Shown here: piece by piece, positions 11,047 through 22,059 of the stretch
How the letters are laid out: the number at the start of each line of letters is the position of its first letter
Position numbering within the stretch: position 1 is the first letter of the stretch
From: Ananas comosus
Lineage: Eukaryota > Streptophyta > Magnoliopsida > Poales > Bromeliaceae
Direction: 5' to 3'
Assembly (NCBI RefSeq): GCF_001540865.1
Contig: NC_033632.1
Coordinates: forward strand, 7,798,737 to 7,862,736
Length of the DNA: 64,000 bases
Translations under genes and position numbers: made by a program
Notes under the pieces: model-generated
The model's database searches: none
Seen by the model: the letters and a program-made list of their open reading frames with translations, nothing else
Told to the model about the DNA's origin: nothing

Positions 11047-11186
11047 TGCAACCTTCCTCTCTCTTCCCTCGCTTTCTCTGCCGACCGCGCCAAAGGCCGC
11101 TACCAGTTGAGGGCCTCGCCTTCGATTTGCTGCCATAGGCCTCGCCTGGAGGGTGAGAGAAAGATAATATGACTCAATATTATTAC

Positions 11187-11192
11187 ACAAAT

Positions 11193-11252
<60 letters not shown>
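11187..11252. repeat. (TA)n(GA)n microsatellite
   Basis: About 22 bp of alternating TA followed by about 40 bp of GA. Confidence 0.9.
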
Positions 11253-11254
<2 letters not shown>

Positions 11255-11676
11255 AAAAGGATTATTTTATCCCTTACTTAAATATATTTAACTTTTTTTT
11301 ACTCATAATTATTTATACTTTTGTGGCAAAAGAATATGTTTGTGGACGGAAGGATCTTTGAAGGAACAAATTTAATTATCCATGTTTTGTAGAAATTTGT
11401 TTGCTTTCTATTTAATATATATCTTATAGGGACTCTTATGCAATTGTGCTTTAATATTTTATTTTACACTTATAACACAAACTAAGAGTTCCCTGCATCA
11501 TGAATAATCTGCTCTGCCTTACAAGCTAGCTTTATGCACATATATCGCGACATATATTTTTTTGGTTTCACTGTATTAATTTAATTATATTCTCTATTAA
11601 TTAATTCCATGCATAAGTACGTAGATCATGCTGAACGCTGCTGTTCTCATGCATGTAACATGCAATTTTTGCTCAG
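11253..11676. other. Probable intron of the YABBY gene
   Basis: AT-rich, non-coding, ending in the acceptor TTTTTGCTCAG directly before the exon at 11677. Nothing else recognised. Confidence 0.5.
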
Positions 11677-12009
11677 GAGGAGTTATGTGGTGATGCAGAC
11701 TGCGGAGCATGGAATGATGTGGGTAACGAGGGGGAGAGGTGGAGGGAGGACGAGGAGAAAGAGAAAGAGAGCATTAATCCTACTCCTAGCGCACCCGTAC
11801 TGGTCAACAAACGTACGTGAGATCCCCATGTACAATTATGTTTGATCCATGCACTCTTTCTTCACCTCTACAATTTCCGTCTCGTTAATCTTCTATACAT
11901 TAATTAATTGAGAAGTAAGAGATCGAAAGACAAAGGATTTGCGTCTGTTTTGATTTGCAGCTCCGGAGAAGAGGCAGCGGGCTCCCTCGGCTTATAATCG
12001 TTTCATCAA
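11677..12009 (+). CDS. YABBY transcription factor, two internal exons (INO-like)
   Basis: The only host gene recognised. Exon 1 of this fragment (11677-11812) lies between acceptor TTTGCTCAG and donor GTACGTGA. It encodes an acidic linker ending PTPSAPVLVNK in phase 1. After a 148-bp intron, exon 2 (11961-12009, acceptor TTTGATTTGCAG, donor GTAATT) adds PPEKRQRAPSAYNRFIK. The join keeps frame and gives the start of the YABBY domain, an HMG-like DNA-binding domain of plant transcription factors that control organ polarity. The stretch VNKPPEKRQRAPSAYN is closest, from memory, to INNER NO OUTER, which acts in outer ovule integument growth. The 49-bp exon size is also that expected of YABBY genes. 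The N-terminal zinc-finger exons and the rest of the domain are not in the surrounding 10 kb, so the gene either has very large, transposon-filled introns or is a broken copy. Confidence 0.85.
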
Positions 12010-13329
12010 GTAATTCCTCAACCAATTTCGCAATTCTACATATATTTATTTATATATATAGAATTATATATATATATATATATACATCTTGTGCGCTTAC
12101 GTTGATCTACATCAGCTAACCAACAACTAATTACATTATATATGTTGGTTTCAAATTGGGTCCCAGATCACCTGTCACGGGCAAATCCGATCCAATCCAT
12201 TAAGATAGTGCGCGCCTAGTTTTCCTGGGTAGTTGAAAAACTAGCAGTTGCTGTTAAAAGGAGAGATACAGGAAACTTAACATTAGCTCAGCCTAGCTCT
12301 CCGTGCCTGTATGAGATATTCCCTCTTCTAGAACTTTGTTTGATTGAGAAGAAGGATTTCCTAAAATTCTTTTCCAATTCTTGGTGAATTTGGCATTTAA
12401 GTTGTGGAGGTTAGTGCGATTACCCTCTCACGATCTTCCGCTTGGCTTATTGGAGCAAGTACATCAGTTGGATCCTTATTTCATTACATTTTTCAAATTG
12501 CATGGGAAACAATTTCAAACTCAATTTCTGATTTCACATTCTTAATTTGAATGCCTCACTCCTATAGGACATTCATCTAAAAACGTTATGGTTTAACACT
12601 TCAGAGTCTATTTGGTTCTGTTTTCACTACTGTTTTAAGTTGTATATTTTTTACTATAATGATGGAGTAGGAATGAGATTTCAAGCCTTAAAAAGGAAAA
12701 ACTTCAATTTAACATTTCTATTTATGCCATTTTTTATTTTTGTTGAATAAAGAATGTGTTATAATTTAGTGTTTCACATAATAGCACACTAACTAAATAT
12801 TAATGCACCAAATAATGCAACTCTCGAAAATATGACCACCAGGCCCTTACAAAAAGAGAAAAAGAAAATAAACAATACAAAAAATTCACAAGAATGTCAT
12901 AACTTTCATAAGTGGAATGGCATAAATTAAATGCCTCTCAGGGCCTTGGATAATAAGTAACAGTGAAGTAGGGCCGTCAACGAGCCGAACATGAGCGAGC
13001 TAGGGCCAGCTCATGTTCACTTGTTTATTAAACAAGCTGAATACGAGGTGGCTCGTTAGTTCGACTTATTTGTTAATGAGCCAAACACAAGTTGTCTCGT
13101 GAACAACAACTTATATCTCAGTCCTGCTACTGGGTGAAAAGTAAAAAAAATAAAAAAGAAAGAAAAAAAGAAAAATGAAATCTTAATATGACATTTGAAA
13201 TACGCAAAATATAAATTTCTCTACATTTGGGATCGCTTTAAATGCAAATAGTATATATATAGAGAGAGAGTGTGTGTGTGTGTGTGTGTGTTTGGCTATA
13301 ATAGTGTCCGACTGTGGATACTATCTAGT
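12010..13329. other. Putative YABBY downstream intron, no exon found
   Basis: AT-rich DNA with (TA)n at 12049-12084. No sequence matching the remaining YABBY domain was found. At 12969-13110 a stretch starting GGGCCGTCAACGAGCCGAAC resembles the end of hAT-type MITEs but no partner terminus was seen. 13250-13291 is a (TA)n(GA)n(TG)n microsatellite. Confidence 0.5.
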
Positions 13330-13332
13330 TTA

Positions 13333-13562
13333 GGCTTCGTTTGGAATTGCGGGGAGATTGCGTTATGTGCGGTGAGAAAGTACGTTGGAAAAATATTCTG
13401 TTTATTTCCGTACGTAATATTGCGTTCCGCATATCGCGATTAGTCGGTTACGATATATTTTCTGCGGTCCCACCGGAGAACGCAAAGCATATCCCAACAT
13501 GTTTTTTTCTCAACTCCATTTTATCTAATAGCGTTAGATAGGCCTCAATACCAAACTAAGTC
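13333..13562. mobile_element. Tourist-like (PIF/Harbinger) MITE
   Basis: A 230-bp element with terminal inverted repeats GGCTTCGTTTGGAATTGCGG and (inverted) GACTTAGTTTGGTATTGAGG, flanked on both sides by TTA (13330-13332 and 13563-13565), the PIF/Harbinger target duplication. No coding capacity. Confidence 0.75.
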
Positions 13563-13582
13563 TTAGTAGGATTGGATAACAA

Positions 13583-14432
13583 TGGTAGCTGTTTGGTTCA
13601 GGGATAAGGGGTGGGATAACCCCTTATCCCCACCTTTATATCCAAACGCTATTTTCTATACTCGGAAACAGTAGTTTTTTGGTGCCTGGAATAAGCTCGT
13701 ATAACTCAGTATAAATCTGAAATTATTGTTCCACTCTTATCCCTGGAACAACCGAGAACAAGATTAATTAAACTCTAATTAATAATTTTAAATTATTAAT
13801 TAATCTAATTAATATATTTAAATTATTAATTAATCTAATTAATATTAAATTATAATCTCTAGATAACCTGCTAAAGGTGAGAATAGTTGTTGGGAACAGC
13901 TGTTCCCAACCCTATTTTTATTTTTAGATTTTAAAATTTAAAAATTAAAATTTAAAATTTGAAAGTTTAAGATTTATAATTTATAATCTGAAAATTAAAA
14001 TTTATAATTTTATATTTTATATTTTATTATTTTATATTTTATATTTTATATTTTATATTTTTCAAATTTAAATTTGATCTTAAATTTAAAGTTTGAAATT
14101 TAAAATTTAAATTTGGAATTTATAAAATTTTTAAATTTTATATTTTAAAGTTTAAATTAAAATTAAAATTTTAAATTTCAAAATATAAATATAAAATTTT
14201 AAAATTTAAAATTCAAATTAATATATATAGGTTAATAATCATTATTTTTCTTGTATAAACTACCCACTATTCTTTTTATTCCATCTTATCTATCCAAACG
14301 CTAATTTTCTTATTCCCGAAGACAACCCAATTTTAATCCAAATACAAAATTGGTATAATTCTTGGTCATACCCAAACTTAAACCTATCCTTGAAATAGGC
14401 AGTTGTTTCTTATAACCGAACCAAACGATAGT
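13583..14432. mobile_element. MITE-like element with AT-rich core
   Basis: The left end CTGTTTGGTTCAGGGATAAG and the right end, inverted, TCGTTTGGTTCGGTTATAAG are alike. ATCCAAACGCTA occurs inside each end in direct orientation. The core 13770-14225 is almost pure A/T with short tandem units such as TTTATA. Exact ends and target duplication are unclear. Confidence 0.4.
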
Positions 14433-14573
14433 GATGGTCCGATTCTCCTTAGGATTTAGTGGGTGGTAGGTAGAATAGCATGATCTAAAATGTGAAATTA
14501 ATCAAAGTATAGAACTAATGGTTATAAACTAGATAGCATCAAGTGCTTGATATTATCAATAGTATCCCAAACG

Positions 14574-14577
<4 letters not shown>

Positions 14578-14619
<42 letters not shown>

Positions 14620-14632
14620 GTGTGTGTGTGTA
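14578..14632. repeat. (TA)n(TG)n microsatellite
   Basis: About 36 bp of TA followed by GCGCG and TG repeats. Confidence 0.9.
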
Positions 14633-14654
14633 GAATCTAGCTACTATACTCTTA

Positions 14655-15958
14655 TTGTGATGGTGACCAGCCAACAAGGCTCAGCGACAAAACACGGAGC
14701 AACCAAACACCATCGGAAAGAATCCGAACCGAAATCGCGTTCTTTCGGCGAATTTCGCCGAAAAACGCACCGAAATCGACTTTTCGATTTCCGCGAAAGC
14801 TAACGGACCGTGGACAATCAGTCCAGAGGTCATCACACACCCACGGGCACTGCCCACAGTAGCCACACGATGCACAAATGCATAAAAGCCCCTCAAATTA
14901 CATAAAATCCTATCATTTTATGTAATTTGAGCGATCAAGTGGCTCGTTCACGCAAACCGAGAACTTCCAAGATCTACAGAGACACGTACTGACAGGTCTC
15001 GACGTACCGGAGGCCGTGCTCACGGTCTGGAGCACAATAGCTCACTGTGGGAAGCGCGGGAGCAACCCGAAGGTTCAGCGAACAGCGCGCAGTCAGGGAA
15101 GATCGCGCCAATCAGGGCTAACCGGACACTGTTGATCCAAAGTGAGGTGAGCACTGTGATCAGCACTGACCAACGATCACCGTGCTCACCTCCGGAGGCA
15201 TCAGGATAGCCTCGGATCGCCGGATAAGCGCACGCAAACTAGAACAGTAGCCAAAAAGGCTCTGACAGGGTCGAAACACCAACAGCCATACGAAAAACGG
15301 CGGAACGGAATCTCTCCCCGACAGAATAGTAGGTGACACGATGAATAGTATTGCTAGCGATCACCGTGCTCACTTGCAGAGATCCGGAGGATCGAGAAGT
15401 CTCAGAACAATAACATTCCAAACTAAAGCCTTATTTCGGGCTTGGCCGGAGCAAGGTGTCGTGGCTCCGCGGAACGGGCCGGCGCGCGGCGGCCAGGGAC
15501 GGGTGGGCGGGGAAGGTAAGGAGTTGTGGTGCTCCTCGGATTGCATGCTGGAAGCGGGGGCCGGCGGCGGAACAACTGCAGGCCCGCATGAGCTAGGCGG
15601 ATCGGGGCTGCTGCGGCCGATCGGCGGCGGCTAGGGCAGGTGGGAGGTCGGCCGGCGGTTTTGGAGCCGGATGGGAAGGAGGAAGGCGGGGCGACAGGGC
15701 GGGCGCCGGGGTCGGGCGTAGCCGCGTGAGGCTAGGGCTCGGTCTGCAGGCTTGGGGCGGGCGGCGCGCAAGAGTCGGGGTTAAGGTCGACGCAGGCCCC
15801 GGATGGCACGCGGCGGCGGCGGCGCATATTCCCGCAGGGCGGGGCGCCGGCGCGGGGGTCGCCAGGTCTTGGGACGGGGGAGCGATCTCAGGCGGTGGCG
15901 CGCGCAGGCGAGATCACAGCTCGGGCACCTGGTGCAGGGCGGGGCGCGCAGCTGCAGA
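14655..15958 (-). repeat. Fragment of a long Ty3-type LTR
   Basis: Starts abruptly with GTGACCAGCCAACAAGGCTC. The same ordered blocks occur at 21136-21640, 31268-31790 and 58510-59040 inside long solo LTRs, including a GAGGTGAGCACTGTGATCAGC-type motif cut short here. From 15440 it turns very GC-rich, as do the other copies. Both LTR termini are missing. Open frames here are GC-driven and lack domains. Confidence 0.7.
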
Positions 15959-16425
15959 TGATAACGACCCAGCCCACTACAACAATAAGTCGTTGGGCGC
16001 AATACAACCAGGAACACAAAAGTAGCATTAAGATTAACAATGTTATTCATTACTAGTGGTCTGAGTCTATATATAAACAAATGAATATCCCCATTCACCA
16101 TTCATGTGGGATTATTGGTGTCACAGATCCCCGTTAAGGCTCGTGACGTCCTCGTCAGTCCATCACACACCAGCCAGATCCCAGGTGATGGTGAGATCGT
16201 TGCGCTGCCGCCGTCATCCAGACCTGGCTCACTCGGCTCACAAGACAGTCTGCTGGTGAACTGCTCTGATACAAATGTACGAACCAGCCATAGCAAACAA
16301 TAACTGTTTGGCGCCAATACACGGCCGCAAAATGCTTAAGCCCCAGTTATTATTCTTAGTTTCTAAGTCTATTATAAACCGTGACACGCCCATTCCCGAT
16401 CCGATGTGGATTATTGGGGTGTTCC
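15959..16425 (-). mobile_element. TRIM-like miniature retrotransposon
   Basis: Two related direct repeats, 15959-16125 and about 16276-16425, share ACGACCCAGCC / ACGAACCAGCC, GGCGC(C)AATAC and GTGG(G)ATTATTGG. They flank about 150 bp. Just left of the right repeat, CTGCTCTGATACAA matches an initiator tRNA-Met primer site in minus orientation. Just right of the left repeat, ATCCCCGT could be a weak polypurine tract. Size and layout fit a terminal-repeat retrotransposon in miniature. The repeats are strongly diverged. Confidence 0.55.
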
Positions 16426-16429
16426 CTTA

Positions 16430-16805
16430 TGAGTATACTGTTTATACCATAAGTTTTGCGTTAGATATAATTCTTTGACATTCCTCACCATTAGATATAC
16501 TATTTACCAACCACCTACGCAATACTAGGGAACACTATCATCTAAGCGCATCTTTCTCACAGTCGAAAAATTTATGAGTAGAAGGGCTCTATACTCATAA
16601 GAAGTAGTAGCGCCTAACTATAGTGTGTGTGTGGTGTGTGTACGCATAAACCGTATATGTATACATCATCCATATATATATATATATATTATATAATAAT
16701 ATATATACTATATATATAATTATAGTATATTATATATATATATCTATAGTGTCGGTTGTGTTGTGTGTGTGTGTGTGTGTGGTGTGTGTATCGAGAGAGA
16801 GAGAG
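16430..16805. repeat. Microsatellite cluster
   Basis: (TA)n at about 16670-16745 with palindromic interruptions, (TG)n at about 16759-16790 and (GA)n up to 16807. No gene. Confidence 0.8.
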
Positions 16806-17340
16806 AGTAGGTCTTGTAGTCTATTAGAAACGAGGCCTCTGTGGCTCTAAGCCTTTTCGATAATGGAGCTTCCGAACGACGATCGCTCGTTAGACTTGAT
16901 TAGCAATTTGAAGTATCTTAGAAAATATTTTGTGACTTTTCATATCATTTACGTAACGATCAAAGCGGTTCCAAATCAACGGCTGAAATAAAAATTTACA
17001 CAAAAAGTGCGCTTATTATACCTGAAAATTTTCGATTAAACCTATTGATCTTGCTTAAAATAGTATACAAGAATTTTCTATCAAATTTTAGTCTGATTTG
17101 AACACTATCTAACTATTAAACTTGCAATACATGTATACATAGCTATTAAAATTGTTGATTTTGAACCTTGGATCGGCTAAAGGAAAATGATACGAATAAA
17201 TCACAGAATTTATGTTTTAGATAGTTCAAATACGCTAGATCAAAGTCAATGGAGCGATCGTCGATTAGGAAGCTCCAGCATCGAAATACGGCTTAGAGCA
17301 CGAGGCTCCGTTCTACTTAATAGCATCACAAAGACCTACT
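16806..17340. mobile_element. Foldback element with about 90-bp inverted ends
   Basis: The left end AGTAGGTCTTGTAGTCTAT and the inverted right end AGTAGGTCTTTGTGATGCTA begin inverted repeats that remain recognisable for about 90 bp (both contain GCTCTAAGCC, GGAGCTTCC and GACGATCGCTC). The AT-rich core of about 350 bp has no coding capacity. It sits between (GA)n and (TA)n microsatellites. A TA target duplication is possible but ambiguous. Confidence 0.7.
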
Positions 17341-17364
17341 ATATATATGATATATATATATATG

Positions 17365-17408
<44 letters not shown>
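17341..17408. repeat. (TA)n microsatellite
   Basis: Nearly perfect TA tract of about 65 bp after the foldback element. Confidence 0.9.
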
Positions 17409-17412
<4 letters not shown>

Positions 17413-17809
17413 CTGTAACTCAACAAGGGGTACACACCGATCTATCAGATCCAATTCATATACAGGTGGACATCCCACCAGATCATCACCTACTCTACAT
17501 ATCACACATGAGCTATAGAAGAGAGTTCAATCACGGAATTGCGAATCAATATGATAATCAACATAATAAGCCACAGGCATGTAAAGTGAAAGCATGAACC
17601 ACTATGAAGTCAAAAGTAGTCCTACTCAATTAATATAATAGATCAAGCAGAAAAAAAAAACCGAGTAAAGATACAACTTTACCGACTTCGGAATAGAGCA
17701 CCCACCTCAACAAGCATCCGAGTCCTCGACTCGACTGATAACTCTAGATGTCATCTGTACCTACATGATACCACCAAAACCACCATCAATATTATGCATG
17801 TCAACTATA
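17409..17809 (-). repeat. Old LTR-like sequence E, left part
   Basis: Non-coding. Contains ACTTTACCGACTTCGGA...GCACCCACCT, matching a block conserved in the other long LTRs (for example 20698-20729, 50795-50822). It continues, after the insertion 17810-22059, at 22060. Confidence 0.5.
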
Positions 17810-17932
17810 TGTCACGCCCCGAGGCCGATTTTAAAAGCTTTTTTAAAATCTATTACCATTTTGAAAACAGAGTTGCTGAAGATGTGCCTTTTTTTTTTTC
17901 AACTTGGCCCACGTGACGTACAGACCCACCAC

Positions 17933-17979
17933 AAATACAAAGTTCCTCTGTCCACTCGGACAGAGTCTCCTTTGTATTT
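17933..17979 (-). promoter_or_regulatory. Compound U5-type stem-loop
   Basis: Outer arms AAATACAAAG (17933-17942) and CTTTGTATTT (17970-17979) enclose inner arms CTCTGTCC (17946-17953) and GGACAGAG (17958-17965). Confidence 0.65.
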
Positions 17980-18573
17980 ACACGGCGTACCAACAGCTAC
18001 AACAGGATCTCAACTACAGTCTACATTTACCAATCAACGACCAATCATGCCATGCATTTTTATACAACTACTGATCCTTAGAATGATGAATGCCTCTAAA
18101 CACTCTATAGGCGCTGGATGATGCGATGCACAGTACAACAATCATCCTATTTAAAAGTGCTCTCCACTCGGAAGTTTTGTTTTTAAATCTAATTCAATCA
18201 TTCACCAAAATCATTCGAAAATCCTTTTAAAACTGTTTTCCACTCGGAAACTCTATTTTGAAAACCGACTACCTCGAGGGGTAGAAAACCACGATGCATA
18301 AAAACATAAATACACGAACTAAATATCTATAAAATCAAATCCATAGATCCACAAATCTCTAATCACATGCATAAAAGAAAATCGCCAACTGAATAGTTTA
18401 CAAACATTCAAACATCATAGGGATCATCTAACTGAACCATTTATTACTAAAATTACTAAATGCATAAATACAAATAACCCCGGTGATGGTTGCTATGGCA
18501 AGCTAGCTAGATCGTCCTCTCGTCGTGCCCAACACCAACTACTTGCCCGAAATCACCTGGGGAAATGGGGGGC

Positions 18574-18607
18574 GAGAAACCGCAATCAAGGTTTCCCAGT
18601 GGGTACG
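18574..18607 (-). promoter_or_regulatory. Conserved LTR stem-loop with CAGTGGGTAC flank
   Basis: Arms GAGAAACC and GGTTTCCC pair fully only in minus-strand RNA, with one G-U. Followed by CAGTGGGTAC. Confidence 0.6.
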
Positions 18608-18693
18608 ACGGAGCTACGGAGGGAAGCCGTAATCACCGGAAACCAAAGGAGATAGATAAACAAGTATATATGCTGATATGAAGAAACTATAGT

Positions 18694-20101
18694 TGTTAAG
18701 GATTTTTTATGTTGGCGGTTTTCATGAAGTTCAAATGGAGTCTTGAAGCTTTAAAGACGGTGATTGATGAGAAGATTGGATTTTGACGACTAAAGACTCA
18801 TTTGCAATGCTCGAGATCTCAGGTATGAAAGATAAATAGTTCGTGGTGAATTTCTATTGTTAAAATGTGTTTAGAAAACTTAGTTTTCTTTGCTATTGAA
18901 TAATCTGGACAATCTGAACCTATTCTGGTTCAGGGACCGCTCCCTAAACAAGAGACCGGTCCCCGTAGGTCTTCTCGATCCCTGCAAAAAAGATGTAAGA
19001 GACCGGTCTGTGGAACGAATGACCGGTCCCCGTACACTGGACTCTTTGCTACTCAGGGAGGGACCGGTTCCTACAGCGAAGGACCGATTCCCGTAGCCTG
19101 TATTTTTGTGTACGCAGAGAGGGACCAGTCTCTAGAATGAGGTACCGGTCCCCGTAGCTTGGTTTTTCTATGCGCAGAGGAGGACCGGTCTTTGGAACGA
19201 GGGACCGGTTCCCGAAGCTTATGTTTTTAGCTACGCAGAGAAGGACCGGTCTTCACAACGAGGGACCGGTCTATGTAATCTGTGGTTTTTGCTACGCAGC
19301 GAAGGACCGGTCTCTGGCTTGGAGGACCGGTCCCCCAAGGATCGGTCTCCTCGGGAAGACCGAATCCTGAGACCGTTGTCAATCTTTAAAATTGTGTTTT
19401 TGAAATTCTAGTCGATCTAGCAGTCTTCTAAACCTATATATATGATATAAGGAGCCCATATGATGTAAGTTTAGAGAGAAAAGCTTTTTGAAACCCTAAG
19501 AGCTTGTTTTAGAGTTTTCGATCAATGTTTTGAAAATCAAGTTTTTGGTTTTGATCACCGATTCAATTCTTCGATTCCAATTTCAATGGTTCTTTAAGAA
19601 TTAGAACGGTGATGAACTAATTAGGGTTTCTCCTCACATCATATGTTCTTTCTAAGTGTTTCAATCACCACAAATTGTCAATCGTAACGAGCTTCGGATG
19701 GAGCGGATGCGCATGGATCTCGGGTGAAGCCGTGGATTCGGTGGGCGTTTTGTGGATTCGAGGCGTGTTTGCTGCGAGGGCTTGCAGCGTGATCGGTTGA
19801 AGGAGTTCGATCAATCGACCACCGGCGAAGATAATCTACAATGAGGATTCGGTAAATTGAGTTGTGTATTTTCGGTAAATCACTTGTACTCAATTGTTTC
19901 TATAGTGTATTTTTCGCGTGATTGGTCCCGTGGGTTTTTCACTCCGGATTGGAGTTTTCCCACGTTAAATCTTGGTGTTTGGTTTTATTTTTCGCTATTT
20001 ACTTTTATTTTGCATCGAGAGTTTTATTTTTGCCATTTACACCTATTCACCCCCCTCTAGTTGTTATTTACCTTTTACATCCTTGGGATCCATATCTTAC
20101 A
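18694..20101 (+). mobile_element. SIRE-type Ty1 solo LTR
   Basis: TGTTAAGGATTTTT...CATATCTTACA with a perfect target duplication ATAGT (18689-18693 and 20102-20106). It is homologous, inverted, to the LTRs of copia B (23756-24977, 47284-48219). It includes the ACCGGT array (18935-19375), a TATA-like TATATATA at about 19435 and ACCTATTCACCCCCCTCTAG near the 3' end, a motif shared with LTRs A and B. Confidence 0.92.
18935..19375 (+). repeat. 60-bp tandem array of ACCGGT palindromes
   Basis: About seven degenerate units of roughly 60 bp, each with two copies of a palindrome GGACCGGTCC or close variants spaced about 20 and 40 bp, with a link resembling TTGCTACGCAGAG. It lies 240-680 bp from the LTR start and just before a TATA-like sequence. 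Confidence 0.85.
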
Positions 20102-22059
20102 ATAGTAGCAATAACAGATAAATAAGGAGCAATAAATAAACTTGCTACTGTATAGAAAATAATGCTAAGAATGCCTCAAGGTAATCAAACCAAAACTGTA
20201 CCCAATCTGGTGCCTGCTATATCGGTCCGCAAACCTCAAGCGCTGCCTGTCACTAATCTGCACCGACCTGATTCATCCATCCCACAGGACGACCCATCCG
20301 GATAAGTACACCTCCGATCGGTGGCCAAACCGATCTGGTGTCATGAATACCCCCAAGTGTTGTGACTAAGTCATGCTAATATGCTCAAACAAAAACCGGC
20401 TGAAGCCGGTGACTAGGCCAAAGCCAGAAACAAGGGCGTACAACGCCGAACCATAATAGATATTAGGGCGTACAACACCGAACCATGATCAACTAGATCG
20501 AAACACACGACAAGAGAGTCGATGTGTTGCCTGGACCCAACGTCCACAAAGATGCAAAGTACAAATGCAAACCTGCTTTACATGTCTATCAACCACAAAC
20601 CGATGCAGCCAAGAAAGTAAGATATACGAATGATAAACAAGCAATGACATGTAGAGACTATAATGCTAGAATAGAAAAACAAGGAAAGGTAAAACGATCT
20701 CACCGACTACCAGCTCGAAGCACCCACCTGTACTACTGTCACACCTATCTCCCAACTGTACACGATCGTCAACCGGACCTGCGAAGATCCACCGGGTCAG
20801 TAACCAACCCACTCACCCAAATTACGAGACTCACAAACCCCCACACAAGTCCCTGAATCGGTCTTCCCAAAACCGATCACCGTAACTCATCGGAAGTCCC
20901 GAAAAGCACACCAGGACGCCGTCGGGACCCACTAAGTGTCCCGAAACTCACCAACTCATGCCACGAGCCACCCGCTGCCACAAAACACACCGATTTGGAT
21001 GTCTTGGCAGCAAACATAAGGTAACACAAACCAACAATTATCGTCGGATAATTATTCGGATCCGGGTTTTCGGAAGTGTCTATTTCGACACCGGAACCGA
21101 CCGTCACTCACCCGTCACCACCGAACCCACAATATGATGATGGTGACCAGCTAACAAGGCTCAGCGACAATTCACAGGACAACCAAACAACGTCGGAAGA
21201 AATCCGAACCGAAACCGCGTTCTTTCGGCGAATTTTGCCGAAAAACGCACCGAAATCGACTTTTCGATTTCCGCGAAAGCTATCGGATCATCAACAATCA
21301 GTCCAGAGGTCACCACACACACATACACATTGCCCACAGTTGCACAAAAGCGCTTGTATTTACATAAAATCCCAACATTTTATGTAAATCAAGCGATAAT
21401 ATGGCTCGTTCATGCAAACCGAGGACTTTCGAGGCCCACCGAGACACGCACTGATAGGTCTCGATGTGCCGGAGGCCGTGTTCACGATCCGGAGCACGAC
21501 GGCCCACTGTGGGAGGCGTAGGAGCGACCGGAAAGTTCTGCGAACAACGCGCAGTCAGGAAAAGTCGCATCGAACAGGCCGATACGACATCCGTTGATCC
21601 AAAGTAAGGTGAGCACTGTGATCAACACAATGGAGACAACAAACCCATCATTTCGTTTCACCTCGATCGGTCACGGATTTGCGACGAAATCCAATCTCTC
21701 TTCAAAAGACGAAAAGAGACACTTATACATATAAACATGTATTTTCAGATTTTCTCGAAATCCGTGGATCAAACCCAAAATCCGTCAGCGCTATTAGTTC
21801 CAGAATAGCCGAATCGTTCGAAACGAACTATTGGATCGCTATGAACGGAGTCCGATACGCGCTAGAAGCCAACTTCACACCGTGGCTTCTCCGGAAAACT
21901 GAGTTACTATTCACTTTAATTGAATCTTAGAGATTGCGTAAAATCTCCATTCTAACTCGTTTTCTCCGGAAACTTGACAAGTGCTTTTGTAATTAAATTA
22001 CGCACAAAAATATCGTCAATAGAGAGTTTAGCTACACTGCCAAAATCTCAGTCCTTATA

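Larger units (their letters stand above)
17810..22059 (-). mobile_element. Solo LTR, about 2.8 kb, with nested Ty1 LTR
   Basis: Starts TGTCACGCCCCGAGG and ends CTCAGTCCTTATA, where sister copies end CTTACA. The target repeats CTATA (17805-17809) and TTATA (22060-22064) differ at one base. Removing the nested Ty1 LTR leaves about 2.84 kb with no coding domains or primer site, hence a solo LTR. It carries the conserved stem-loops at 17933-17979 and 18574-18597. Confidence 0.75.

Noticed and set aside
12969..13110. Complete hAT-type MITE
   Set aside because: Only one recognisable end was seen and no 8-bp target duplication.
15341..16025. Open frames in GC-rich DNA as a gene
   Set aside because: High GC removes stops in several frames on both strands at once, residues are Gly/Arg-biased, and no domain or splice structure was seen; it lies in LTR sequence.
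18935..19375. Possible CRISPR array
   Set aside because: Repeat and spacer are both conserved and degenerate, the unit is a palindrome-bearing tandem repeat in a plant LTR, and no cas genes exist.
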